Shown here piece by piece: positions 23,981 through 32,794 of a DNA stretch of 32,877 nt. The stretch's first letter is position 1. The number at the start of each line of letters is the position of its first letter. The notes beneath the pieces are model-generated. The model saw only the letters and a program-made list of their open reading frames with translations. It was not told the origin of the DNA and ran no database searches. Both the position numbers and the translations under genes were made by a program. The DNA is from an uncultured bacterium (GTDB lineage: Bacteria > Omnitrophota > Gorgyraeia > Ghiorseimicrobiales > Ghiorseimicrobiaceae), in NCBI GenBank assembly GCA_913009335.1, contig CAJVXN010000023.1, positions 1 to 32,877 of the forward strand. Reading direction: 5' to 3'.

Positions 23981-25438
23981 TTAGTGACAACTACCGCCTA
24001 AAGCTGATGTATTGCAGGAATTTTTCCCGCTACCATAACCATTACTAGCGTTCCAATCGCTGACTATTATCTCTTCATGTAAAAGTGCCCCTCTTTGAAT
24101 GCCACCTGTTCCATTGCTTGAGTGCGCGTCATGACAATTCTGACAACCAAAATTATCGTTTTTATGCTCTCGATGTAAATTATCCTGTCCATCATCCGTA
24201 AAACCGCTTACCAGATAATTCCCATCATTTAATTCTGCTTGTATATCTTTTGCGCCAAAGCGCGATCCATCATGACATTTAAGGCAAAAATTATCATATA
24301 TATCGGTTTTAAAACCATAGGCTGTATCCGGAAACGGACTCGGGAACATAAGCGGATCAGTAGGATCACTTACAATATTTAATACTGTAACCGTATGCGG
24401 ATTATGGCACTCAAAACACTCCAGCCGTCCCCCGCCGAATTCTTCATCATCAACCTTATGATGTGAAAACGCTCCGGATGCGCCATCGCGCATATTACCA
24501 AATTCACTCTCTAACCCCGAATGACAAGCATAGCAAAGTTTCTCTTCATCTTCCCTGGTCATTTTTAAATCATCTTTTTGATGCGGATCATGACAATCAA
24601 CGCATAATTTGTCACGCTGCGTACTATAGTGAGCGGAATAATTAGCATTATGACATAAATAGCATAAGTCTTTACTGTCTCCGTGAGGATTATGACAATC
24701 TATGCAAAGCTTGCCCTGTATACCATGCTCCGAAGATAAATAAGTATTCTTACCGGGGTAAATCCCGTCAGAAAAACTATGACAGGCAAAACATACACTA
24801 TTATCATTACCTGTAATTGTAGCACTATTAATTGAATCTTTAATTAAATAAGGTTTACTCATTGAAGCATGATGATTATGGCAGGAATTACAAGGTTCAT
24901 CTATATCTATCCTACCATGTCCTGTAAATTCGTAAGCGCTGGATAAATCTATTGGTGTCTCAGCAGGACTCCCTAATGTTACAGGACTATTATCATGGCA
25001 TGACAAACAGAAATTATTGATTTTAGCGCCGGAATAAACATGTGAATCCTGCGTATCAGGATCATTAAGAGCTACATCCGGCCAACTATCAAGATAACCA
25101 TCATTATGCTTTTCGGTTAACTCATGGCATATCAGACATTCTGTCTCATCACTTATAGGGTGACTTGAAATAGCTGTTGTAAACTCCTGCTGGCTATCAG
25201 GTGCGCCGCTCTCTGAAGAACTTGAATGACATTTAAAACAGGAGATATCTCCGGCGTTAACCGCAGAACGCTTTAACTGCTTATACTCATCATTATTATG
25301 CTGTTCATGACAAGATGCGCAATCTTTGCCATTCTCATCATAAGCATAGACACTGCCGCAACAAACGAACAAAGCAGATAAAACGACTATAACCGCAATA
25401 TTAACATATGATTTTATTTTAAACTTTTCTTTATTCAT
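23981..25438 (-). CDS. Large multihaem cytochrome c (13 CxxCH plus terminal CX8CH)
   Basis: A 485-residue exported cytochrome with signal peptide (VNIAVIVVLSALFVCCGSVYA; the double cysteine could also be a lipid site). Thirteen CxxCH motifs: CASCH, CFKCH, CLICH, CLSCH, CNSCH, CFACH, CIDCH, CYLCH, CVDCH, CYACH, CFECH, CLKCH, CQNCH. The protein ends with CNTSALGGSCH, a CX8CH arrangement at the extreme C-terminus, which may be an atypical haem site. Doubled motifs such as CIDCHNPHGD and CVDCHDPHQK are present. Coming just before the barrel gene, it is the candidate for the cell-surface or extracellular partner (an MtrC/OmcX-like role by position), though it has no sequence signature proving surface location. 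Confidence 0.88.
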   Translation of the reverse strand: MNKEKFKIKSYVNIAVIVVLSALFVCCGSVYAYDENGKDCASCHEQHNNDEYKQLKRSAVNAGDISCFKCHSSSSESGAPDSQQEFTTAISSHPISDETECLICHELTEKHNDGYLDSWPDVALNDPDTQDSHVYSGAKINNFCLSCHDNSPVTLGSPAETPIDLSSAYEFTGHGRIDIDEPCNSCHNHHASMSKPYLIKDSINSATITGNDNSVCFACHSFSDGIYPGKNTYLSSEHGIQGKLCIDCHNPHGDSKDLCYLCHNANYSAHYSTQRDKLCVDCHDPHQKDDLKMTREDEEKLCYACHSGLESEFGNMRDGASGAFSHHKVDDEEFGGGRLECFECHNPHTVTVLNIVSDPTDPLMFPSPFPDTAYGFKTDIYDNFCLKCHDGSRFGAKDIQAELNDGNYLVSGFTDDGQDNLHREHKNDNFGCQNCHDAHSSNGTGGIQRGALLHEEIIVSDWNASNGYGSGKNSCNTSALGGSCH

Positions 25439-25456
25439 AATCCTTGCTACCTCTAA

Positions 25457-26632
25457 TTACGGATGACAGTTAAGGCATAATGCACTGCTACCATCGGCCC
25501 GCAATACATCTACGGCTGTTCCCTTTCTGTGCGTAGAATGACATGTTTCGCATATCATGTTAGAAGAATTCAACGGATAATCAATACCATTATAATCATC
25601 GTCATCAATAGCGCTCCCCACAGGAGTAAGAGCAGGGTCTGCCGGAGTCATTGAAAGCGCAACATCAACCGGATGCCCCCCTCCGATATTCGGACCATTA
25701 CTTGTATCAACTGCATCATGACAATAAGTACAATACCCCGAATCCACATTTTGCTCGCGTAATATAAAAGGATTATTAGGCTTATCTACCTGATGAGGAT
25801 CATGACAATCCTGACAAATAACCCTACCCCAGGTACCGGCTGTTGCAAGATTTGCCGGATGCTTCATTCCACCGGATGCATTCTGAACTTTAAAAGGATG
25901 ACATGTTGCACAATACTCTGAATCGGTATTATTAGCTTTTAAAATAGGGTTGGATATCTGTGCGGTTGAATAATTAGCTCCTTCATGTGCCTTATGGCAA
26001 AAATTACATCCTCTACAGTCAAATTGAGCATAGTGAACACTTTCATGGCAGGCAGTACAAAATGCACCCGTAGGAGAACCGCTAATATCATGATCGGGTG
26101 TAGATACCCAATAACTAGGATGATTACCTATTGCCGTCATATCGCCTAATCCTCCGGCATTAACTATATTGTCATGACATGCAGCACAATATGTTTGCTG
26201 CTTCTTTGCTATATTCATAAATTTAAGGTTTGTATTGTCATGAACACTATGACACATATCACAATCTTGCCCACTTGAAATTTTATGCTGCTGAATAGCA
26301 GTATTAAATGCCGTGGTCTGGCCCCTGTTTGTTATAGTCCCGTCATGACAGGTATAACACATATTACCAATAGCAGTGGACGGACCGCTGGTTAGCTGTG
26401 CCTCATTTCCCCAGTCGGACCAGATCTTACTACCTGCGGCATTGTGCGGTATATGACAATAACTACAGATATTGGTATTTGTGCCTTTACCTTCGGCGTA
26501 CATATCGTGTTCTGTATTTGCAACGCCGGCAAAGCTAAAATTAGGCATACATAACAGAACCAATCCTGCTGTAAAAATTATTATTTCTATTTTCTTTTTT
26601 ATACGGCTCATGTCATGGACTATCTGGGACAT
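25457..26632 (-). CDS. Multihaem cytochrome c (11 CxxCH), tandem paralogue 1
   Basis: A 391-residue exported cytochrome. After the signal sequence (IIIFTAGLVLLCMPNFSFA) the mature protein begins GVANTEHDMYAEGKGTNTN. Eleven CxxCH motifs: CSYCH, CYTCH, CDMCH, CAACH, CTACH, CNFCH (within CRGCNFCH), CATCH, CQDCH, CTYCH, CETCH, CLNCH. It is clearly homologous to the proteins encoded at 26712-27854 and 28086-29171 along the whole length, sharing IPHNAAG.KIWSDWGNEAQL and the ending DYPLNS..MICETCHS. ATG codons at 26632 and 26611 are both possible and neither has a good ribosome site. The gene follows its paralogue by about 80 bp. Confidence 0.9.
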   Translation of the reverse strand: MSQIVHDMSRIKKKIEIIIFTAGLVLLCMPNFSFAGVANTEHDMYAEGKGTNTNICSYCHIPHNAAGSKIWSDWGNEAQLTSGPSTAIGNMCYTCHDGTITNRGQTTAFNTAIQQHKISSGQDCDMCHSVHDNTNLKFMNIAKKQQTYCAACHDNIVNAGGLGDMTAIGNHPSYWVSTPDHDISGSPTGAFCTACHESVHYAQFDCRGCNFCHKAHEGANYSTAQISNPILKANNTDSEYCATCHPFKVQNASGGMKHPANLATAGTWGRVICQDCHDPHQVDKPNNPFILREQNVDSGYCTYCHDAVDTSNGPNIGGGHPVDVALSMTPADPALTPVGSAIDDDDYNGIDYPLNSSNMICETCHSTHRKGTAVDVLRADGSSALCLNCHP

Positions 26633-26711
26633 TAAAAAAGTTATTTAAAATCTAGACAAAAATCAAACGCAACAATAAATCTTGAATCACAGTTTTCATC
26701 TTTAAAATATC

Positions 26712-27854
26712 TTACTTGTCTGTATGGCAGTTACTGCAAAGATCGGCATTTGTGTTAGTTATCCTTAAAAGCTTAGTACCTGCAGCATCAACCTTTCTGT
26801 GTATGCCATGGCAACTTTCACATATTAAATCCCCTGAATTTAGAGGATAATCCGGGCCGTTTCGACCATCATCGTCAATTACATTACCCGGTGGTGTCCC
26901 TGTTGCAGCTGAGCCGTCCAGGGGAATAATGCTACCAAAAGCAAACGGTGCCGGATGTGAATTTCCAATATCCGGACCTTGTGCTCCGTCATGACAATTA
27001 ACACACATCTGTGAATCAGTATTTGTATCGTTTAATATAAAAGGATGATCGGCTACGCCAGGCTGGTGCGGATCATGGCATCCTTCACAATCAACCTTGC
27101 CCCAAGTACCGGCAGAGGATAAATTTGCAGGATGCTTATTACCGCCAATAGAAGCCTGGGTATTTACAGGATGACATGTTGCGCAAAATGCGCTATCACT
27201 ATTATCATATCTTAATATCGGATTAGTTATGCTTCCTTTTGAATAATTTGCCGCGCCATGTGCCTTTACATGACATAAATTACAAGTCCCAGCCTGATTA
27301 TATGGCCCTGAATAATGACACGCACTGCAACTTGCACCAGTGCTGTGACTAGCCGCACTGGTCCAATAGCTCTGATGATTCCCCACCCCTGTCATATCAC
27401 CGAGCCCTCCGGCATCAACAAGTCCATCATGGCAAGCCGCACAGTATGAATCTTCTTTTTTGGCTATATTAATAAACATTCCATTAGCGTTATCATGAAC
27501 ACTATGACACATATCACAATCCAAGCCTGATGTAACCTTATGCTGCTGTAAGCTGCTATTAAATGCTGTAGTTTGCCCGACTAAACTTGCCGTACCATCA
27601 TGACAGGTATAACACATATTTCCTATGGTGCTAGATGGGCCGCTTGTCAACTGCGCCTCATTACCCCAATCGGACCATATTTTATTCCCTGCGGCATTGT
27701 GAGGGATATGGCAATAGCTGCAGATATTAGTATTTGTGCCTTTGCCTTCGGAAAACATATCGTGCTCTGTGTTCGCAACGCCGGCAAAACTAAAATTAGG
27801 AATACATAGTAAAACCAATACCATTACAAAAACTAAAAATACCTCTTTTCTCAT
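26712..27854 (-). CDS. Multihaem cytochrome c (11 CxxCH), tandem paralogue 2
   Basis: A 380-residue exported cytochrome (signal VFLVFVMVLVLLCIPNFSFA). Motifs: CSYCH, CYTCH, CDMCH, CAACH, CSACH, CNLCH, CATCH, CEGCH, CVNCH, CESCH, CSNCH. The first 130 mature residues are almost identical to paralogue 1, and the similarity falls in the middle (HSTGASCSACHYSGPYNQ) before rising again at the C-terminal half. Three ATG codons stand in a row at 27852-27860; GGAGG ends directly before the first, so the third (27854) has the correct spacing. A 225-bp gap upstream holds a hairpin (28015-28049), so this gene may have its own promoter. Confidence 0.9.
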   Translation of the reverse strand: MRKEVFLVFVMVLVLLCIPNFSFAGVANTEHDMFSEGKGTNTNICSYCHIPHNAAGNKIWSDWGNEAQLTSGPSSTIGNMCYTCHDGTASLVGQTTAFNSSLQQHKVTSGLDCDMCHSVHDNANGMFINIAKKEDSYCAACHDGLVDAGGLGDMTGVGNHQSYWTSAASHSTGASCSACHYSGPYNQAGTCNLCHVKAHGAANYSKGSITNPILRYDNSDSAFCATCHPVNTQASIGGNKHPANLSSAGTWGKVDCEGCHDPHQPGVADHPFILNDTNTDSQMCVNCHDGAQGPDIGNSHPAPFAFGSIIPLDGSAATGTPPGNVIDDDGRNGPDYPLNSGDLICESCHGIHRKVDAAGTKLLRITNTNADLCSNCHTDK

Positions 27855-28014
27855 CATCATCCTCCGAAGTTACAAGTTACAAAATTCACAAATAATATCA
27901 AAATATATATATTTTTTATCATTTAAATATAAAAATTAAAAGGGATAAATTAAAAATAATAACAGTTAAGTACTTTTGATTCATATGCTATATCAATACA
28001 TATCTTTTATAGCG

Positions 28015-28049
28015 AGAGAAAGGCTGTTTTATTTAAGCAGCCTTTCTCT
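28015..28049 (-). terminator. Hairpin after the decahaem paralogue gene, possible terminator
   Basis: A perfect 12-bp stem AGAGAAAGGCTG (28015-28026) and CAGCCTTTCTCT (28038-28049) with an 11-nt A/T loop, 36 bp beyond the stop at 28086. The minus-strand sequence after the stem is CGCTATAAAAG, so the U-tract is poor; attenuation or mRNA 3'-end protection is as likely as full termination. The gap 27861-28085 holds no gene. Confidence 0.55.
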
Positions 28050-28085
28050 TATCTATATTACATTACTACACTAACTGCATCTTAA

Positions 28086-29171
28086 CTATTTAGCCGGATG
28101 GCAATTAATGCACAATGCGGCTGCATCATCTGTAATACGTAAAAGCGGATTATCTACACCTTTTTGATGCGGCGAATGACAACTCTCGCAAACTATATTT
28201 GCGGAATTCAACGGATAATCCGGCCCATCATTATCATCATCAATATCACTACCTGAAGGAGCCAAACCAATAGTTGTAAAAGGCACGCCAGTTGGATGAC
28301 TACTTCCGCCGATTGCCGGTCCGTTTGTCGTGCTTGTTGGATCATGGCAAGTTGTACAAAGATTAGAATCAACATTATCCTCAATCAGGATAGCCGGACG
28401 ATTAGGATCACTCGGTTGATGAGGATCATGACAACTCTCACAATCAACCTTACCCCAAGTACCTGCAGAGGCTAAGTTAGCAGGATGCTTATTGCCACCG
28501 ACTGCTGTCTGCATATAAGAAGAATGACACGTAGCACAATAGGCAGAATCTGTATTATCCGCTATTAATATCGGATTAGTAAGCGCTCCTGTTGTATAAT
28601 CGGCTGCTCCATGCATCATATGACAAGAATTACAACTATTATCCAACAATGAGCCTGAATCCGAATAAGGATGCGCAGAACCACCTAATATGTTTCCATG
28701 GACATCTGCTCCAGGATACTGCGTTGCGTCATGACAAGTCTCACAGTAAGTCGCAGACTCAGTTGATGCGCTTGTTGTCTCAATAATACCAACAAACTTC
28801 CCATTAGTATTATCATGCACTGTATGGCAACTATCGCAGTCCGCGGCACCTCCAACTTTATGTTGCTGAAGAGAAGCATTAAACACTGTAGTTTGACCCA
28901 TCAAAGTTGCTGTACCATCATGACAGGTATAACACATATTACCTATCGGACTGGACGGACCGGAAGTCAATTGTGCTTCATTGCCCCAGTCGGACCATAT
29001 CTTATTCCCTGCTGCATTATGCGGGATGTGACAGTAACCGCAGACATTAGGATCAGTACCTTTACCTTGAGCAAACATATCATGGAACGTATTGGCAACA
29101 TTTGCAAACGATACGTTATAGATAATCAGTGTTAACCCAATCAAAGCCAAAAAAACAAAATACTTTCTCAT
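28086..29171 (-). CDS. Multihaem cytochrome c (10 CxxCH), tandem paralogue 3
   Basis: A 361-residue exported cytochrome (signal FVFLALIGLTLIIYNVSFA). Motifs: CGYCH, CYTCH, CDSCH, CETCH, CNSCH, CATCH, CESCH, CTTCH, CESCH, CINCH. It shares the start VANT.HDM.A.GKGT and the IWSDWGNEAQLTSGP block with paralogues 1 and 2 but has one haem motif fewer, lost in the variable middle, and is the most diverged of the three. A strong AAGGAGGTGAG site precedes the ATG at 29171. It is 18 bp from the NHL gene and likely in the ResB-led transcript. Confidence 0.9.
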   Translation of the reverse strand: MRKYFVFLALIGLTLIIYNVSFANVANTFHDMFAQGKGTDPNVCGYCHIPHNAAGNKIWSDWGNEAQLTSGPSSPIGNMCYTCHDGTATLMGQTTVFNASLQQHKVGGAADCDSCHTVHDNTNGKFVGIIETTSASTESATYCETCHDATQYPGADVHGNILGGSAHPYSDSGSLLDNSCNSCHMMHGAADYTTGALTNPILIADNTDSAYCATCHSSYMQTAVGGNKHPANLASAGTWGKVDCESCHDPHQPSDPNRPAILIEDNVDSNLCTTCHDPTSTTNGPAIGGSSHPTGVPFTTIGLAPSGSDIDDDNDGPDYPLNSANIVCESCHSPHQKGVDNPLLRITDDAAALCINCHPAK

Positions 29172-29189
29172 TTACTCACCTCCTTGTTG

Positions 29190-30179
29190 CTAAAATTTAA
29201 CTTCATACACTCTTATACTATTTCTCCATCTATCAGTTACATAAAGACGGCCTTTATGCGCCGCCAGACCAAACGGAGAAGCAAATTGCAAATCAGCTTC
29301 TTTCTCCGCCCCTACTAAATCGACTAAATTTCCTTTTTTATCAAAAATCTGTACTACCAGATTTGCCCCATCTGAGATATATATAAACCCTTTCTCATCT
29401 ACAGCCACATCCTTGGGCTTCCCAAAATTTCCCTTTGTATCCCCGAGTTGGCCAATCTTAAATATAAATTTTCCCTGATTATCAAAAATCTGCACCCTGG
29501 AATTATTCATATCCACGGCATAAACTTTATCTTTCTTATCAATAAATAAACCTACGGGTATGCAAAATTTTCCATCCTCTGCGCCAAATCCTCCAAATTT
29601 AGATATAAACTCACCTGAAGGAGAATAAATACGTATGTAATTATTATCCGCATCGGAAACATAAATATTTCCATTACTAGATACGGCAATGCCAATAGGG
29701 CGAACCTTTTTAACACCCTCTTCGATACCCTTATTTAAATCAATAGAAGAAAGAAATTCACCGCCAAGCTTAAACACCTGAATACGGTAATTAGAAGAAT
29801 CAGCAACATAAACTTTCTCATTCTTGGAATCTATGGCCAGCGCCATAGGAGCTTTTAGTTCGCCGTCTTTATCTCCTGCTTTTCCAAAAACAGCTTTAAC
29901 GCCACCAAAACTATTAAAAACAACGACTCGACTATTTATAGTATCGGCAACATATATATCACCATCAGCATCAATTCTTAGACCCGCAGGCTGATTAAGC
30001 AAACCGTACTCTTCCTCATTTGTTTTAAATTCAGATATATACTTATGAACACCAGAAAGCTTAACATCCTCCTGACCCAAAGAAATATTTACTGTTAAAA
30101 ACAACAACGAACATATAGTGAAAATTATCACCGTGAATAATTTCACTAAGAAATTTAAAAAAATACCTTTTTTTTGCAT
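29190..30179 (-). CDS. Exported NHL-repeat beta-propeller protein
   Basis: A 329-residue secreted protein with a signal peptide (VIIFTICSLLFLTVNISLG). Six NHL repeats follow, each with the pattern 'PxGhxhDxxGxhYVxDxxNxRhxVF': LNQPAGLRIDADGDIYVADT, APMALAIDSKNEKVYVADS, RPIGIAVSSNGNIYVSDADN, IPVGLFIDKKDKVYAVDMNN, KPKDVAVDEKGFIYISDG and SPFGLAAHKGRLYVTDRWRN. These would form a six-bladed propeller. No catalytic signature is present, so a scaffold or protein-binding role is more likely. NHL proteins often lie beside multihaem cytochromes in extracellular-electron-transfer loci. AAGGAG precedes the ATG at 30179, 25 bp after the decahaem gene. Confidence 0.92.
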   Translation of the reverse strand: MQKKGIFLNFLVKLFTVIIFTICSLLFLTVNISLGQEDVKLSGVHKYISEFKTNEEEYGLLNQPAGLRIDADGDIYVADTINSRVVVFNSFGGVKAVFGKAGDKDGELKAPMALAIDSKNEKVYVADSSNYRIQVFKLGGEFLSSIDLNKGIEEGVKKVRPIGIAVSSNGNIYVSDADNNYIRIYSPSGEFISKFGGFGAEDGKFCIPVGLFIDKKDKVYAVDMNNSRVQIFDNQGKFIFKIGQLGDTKGNFGKPKDVAVDEKGFIYISDGANLVVQIFDKKGNLVDLVGAEKEADLQFASPFGLAAHKGRLYVTDRWRNSIRVYEVKF

Positions 30180-30204
30180 GCTTTCTCCTTTTTAAAAACT
30201 TTTT

Positions 30205-31065
30205 TTATTGCGTACCGTGGCAGGTATCACACAACCCATCTTCATCTATAGACTTTTTTAACAAGAAAGGTATTTTAGATGCATGAGGCTTGTGACAACT
30301 TACACAAGTTACCTTATTGTTACTATTTAACCACACTTTGTTACCTTTTTCAAGTATTATTTTCTGTGATGGCACTACATCATATGGGTGCTTTTTTGCC
30401 TGATTTTTATCATGACAATCAAAGCAAATCGCACTTACTTCCTTATTAAGTAGCTTTTCTTGATCTGAGGTGTGTGGATTGTGACAATTTGCACATTCAA
30501 GCATTTCATAAGCCGCATGGGTCACATCCTCCCCTTCTATTACTACATCGCTGTGACAAGATAAACATACTTCCTTGATGTCTTTCTTCGTCGTAATCTT
30601 ACCTTTAGGGGTTATTTCATGACATACTCCGCACATACCTGATGTAAAAGGCATATGCACAAATTCTTTAAGTAAGCCTTTTTGACTTGCCCCATGAGTA
30701 TAATGACAATTAAAACAATTAACACCCGAGAGATCAGCAGAGAAATGCACTTTTTTGATTTTATCTGATGCTAAATCATGACATATCAAACAAGGCTTCT
30801 CAAGCTCTGCGGTAAACTTTTTATGCTCTGAGGCATGACAAGAAACACATTTTTGCTCTACATAAGGATAATGTTTAACATCAGCTAGATCCCATTCATC
30901 TAATATTTCTTTATGGCAGGCTCGACACTTTCTTTTAAATTCTGTAATATCTTCCGCCTGCGCTAATGAAAAAATAAAAAAACAAAAAATAAACAAACAA
31001 AACCAAAATCGAATAAGTTGTTTAAATAAAGATATACAATTACTACTTAATTTATTTTTATGCAT
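30205..31065 (-). CDS. Decahaem periplasmic cytochrome c
   Basis: A 286-residue exported cytochrome with signal peptide (FWFCLFIFCFFIFSLAQA) and ten CxxCH motifs: CRACH, CVSCH, CLICH, CFNCH, CGVCH, CLSCH, CANCH, CFDCH, CVSCH, CDTCH. Its doubled-CXXCH layout (CFNCHYTHGASQKGLLKEF, CANCHNPHTSDQEKLL, CVSCHKPHASKIPFLLKK) resembles the 11-haem protein at 21174-22130 more than the three tandem paralogues, so it is a second MtrA/DmsE-size candidate. The start ATG at 31065 overlaps the ccsA stop by 8 bp, tying its translation to the maturation genes. Confidence 0.9.
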   Translation of the reverse strand: MHKNKLSSNCISLFKQLIRFWFCLFIFCFFIFSLAQAEDITEFKRKCRACHKEILDEWDLADVKHYPYVEQKCVSCHASEHKKFTAELEKPCLICHDLASDKIKKVHFSADLSGVNCFNCHYTHGASQKGLLKEFVHMPFTSGMCGVCHEITPKGKITTKKDIKEVCLSCHSDVVIEGEDVTHAAYEMLECANCHNPHTSDQEKLLNKEVSAICFDCHDKNQAKKHPYDVVPSQKIILEKGNKVWLNSNNKVTCVSCHKPHASKIPFLLKKSIDEDGLCDTCHGTQ

Positions 31066-31828
31066 AACTATGAAGTCCGCTTAATAAATAATTAACACCA
31101 AAATACGTAAAAAGCATTGCCAAAAAACCTATGACAGATACCCACGCCGCCTTTTTCCCTTTCCATCCACGCCTTAGGCGAACATGAAGATACAAAGCAT
31201 AAATAATCCACGTAACCAAGGACCATGTCTCTTTAGGATCCCAGCTCCAATAAGTTCCCCAGGAAGAATTTGCCCATACAGCCCCTGTAATAATACCCAA
31301 CGTTAAAAATAAAAACCCGAAAGCAATCATCTTATGACTTATCACATCTAAAATTTGACTATCGCTTTTTTTAAACAAAAGTATCAAGCTGGATATAAAA
31401 GATATGGCAAGGGCCGCATAGCCGATAAAACATGTCAATACATGGATGGTGAGCCAATTGCTTTTTAAGGCAGGAAGCAGAGAAACTATTTCTTTATCCA
31501 GCATGGAAGCATAGCCTAATGTAATTAAACTCATTAAGGCAACAGGCGCGGCAATGGTTTTAATTTTATATTTAATATCAATGAATATAAACACGACGGC
31601 AATCGCCCACGCAAAAACAACCAGAGATTCAAACATATTACTTAACGGAGGACGCCCGGCAATATGCCAGCGCAGCCCCATATATACAGTCAGGCTAAGA
31701 ATACCGCAAACAAGAAACAACCTGGCAATATTCGGCAAGAGTTTAGACTTAAAAAATAATTCCATAAAATAAAAAATCATTGCGGTAAAATAGGCGGCAA
31801 AAGCAATGTTCAAATATATAGATAACAT
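31058..31828 (-). CDS. ccsA: Cytochrome c biogenesis protein CcsA/ResC (System II haem handling)
   Basis: A 256-residue inner-membrane protein with about eight helices. The tryptophan-rich haem-binding (WWD) motif is clear near residue 190: WANSSWGTYWSWDPKETWSL, followed by the last helices ending FTYFGVNYLLSGLHSY. Conserved histidines flank this region (HVLTC, HKMI, LHSY). Together with ResB it exports haem and ligates it to CxxCH apocytochromes in the periplasm. AGGAG lies before the ATG at 31828, which is 3 bp from the resB stop, so the two are co-translated. Its presence here serves the seven multihaem cytochromes of the same locus. Confidence 0.94.
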   Translation of the reverse strand: MLSIYLNIAFAAYFTAMIFYFMELFFKSKLLPNIARLFLVCGILSLTVYMGLRWHIAGRPPLSNMFESLVVFAWAIAVVFIFIDIKYKIKTIAAPVALMSLITLGYASMLDKEIVSLLPALKSNWLTIHVLTCFIGYAALAISFISSLILLFKKSDSQILDVISHKMIAFGFLFLTLGIITGAVWANSSWGTYWSWDPKETWSLVTWIIYALYLHVRLRRGWKGKKAAWVSVIGFLAMLFTYFGVNYLLSGLHSYA

Positions 31829-31831
31829 TTT

Positions 31832-32794
31832 TTATCTCCTCTTAATTAATGGGTTGATATAGAATATTATAATCAAACCCAAGATAAGTAGAAAAAATCC
31901 GAAATAAACCACTATCACGCCAGGATCTTTTACGATTTGTAAACCTGACCAGCTGAGATGCTCTTTATCGTAGCTTGACTGAAAAAAACTATACCCACCG
32001 AACCTAAGAGGGGAATTTACTTTCACATCCTTCTTTAGCACTTCTTTACCATCTTTGATAACGGTAACTTTACTGATAAAATCTTTTGGCCTGCGCCACT
32101 TCCATTGATACTTAAATTCAAAATTTGTCTCTTTGGTTTTATGAATATCCGGATACGCAGCAAAAACCCAAAACGCTTGAGTCTCCCCATCTTCATCCTT
32201 CAGCTCTACCTCTATCGCGGGATTCCGTGGCTCGCTAGACTTACTAATTACTTCTTTTGTGGTGATATCCATAGAAAAATCCGCAACATAACGCAAAACC
32301 CTAACGCTATATCCGGAATTATCAATTTGCTGATATCCTCCATCAGATACAGAGACACCGGTTAAAAGTTCACCCTCTTTAGAGTAAACTAATAATTTCT
32401 CCTCCTGATCAATGTTTTCTTCATATATAAACTTATCCAAACGCACAGAGAACCCTAAATCCACATGCTTCCCTTTTGAAACAAAAGAATGTATACTCTG
32501 GTCAACGTGTAGATTTACATATGCCTTCTCCCCGTAAAACATCCCGACTAATGCCCCTATCAATATTACCAGAATGCTTACATGTGCCAACAATGTCCCT
32601 AGAAGCGATACTTTCAAAACAAATCTCTTAAATAAGCATGCAGTCAAATTAAAACAAAGAAAAACTAAAAGCATGATAAACCACCAGGCAGAGTAAATAT
32701 TTAATACCCCGGTCTTTAAAAACACATCATAAAGAGACTGACCATATCTTGTTATATACTCAACCGACTGCTTATTTTGAGGAATTAAAGTACC
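31832..32794 (-). CDS. resB: Cytochrome c biogenesis protein ResB, N-terminus missing at contig end
   Basis: The real coding sequence runs from 32794 to the stop at 31832 (320 residues) and lacks its start because the contig ends in adapter sequence. Present are the helix WWFIMLLVFLCFNLTACLF, a second helix LLGTLLAHVSILVILIGALVG, the large periplasmic domain with DLGFSVRLDKFIYEE and LRFGGYSFFQSSYD, and a final helix near the C-terminus (VVYFGFFLLILGLIIIFYI). This is the ResB family pattern. The first helix of a full-length ResB is probably lost. Residues translated upstream of G (32794) come from adapter and must not be annotated. Confidence 0.9.
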   Translation of the reverse strand, partial: GTLIPQNKQSVEYITRYGQSLYDVFLKTGVLNIYSAWWFIMLLVFLCFNLTACLFKRFVLKVSLLGTLLAHVSILVILIGALVGMFYGEKAYVNLHVDQSIHSFVSKGKHVDLGFSVRLDKFIYEENIDQEEKLLVYSKEGELLTGVSVSDGGYQQIDNSGYSVRVLRYVADFSMDITTKEVISKSSEPRNPAIEVELKDEDGETQAFWVFAAYPDIHKTKETNFEFKYQWKWRRPKDFISKVTVIKDGKEVLKKDVKVNSPLRFGGYSFFQSSYDKEHLSWSGLQIVKDPGVIVVYFGFFLLILGLIIIFYINPLIKRR

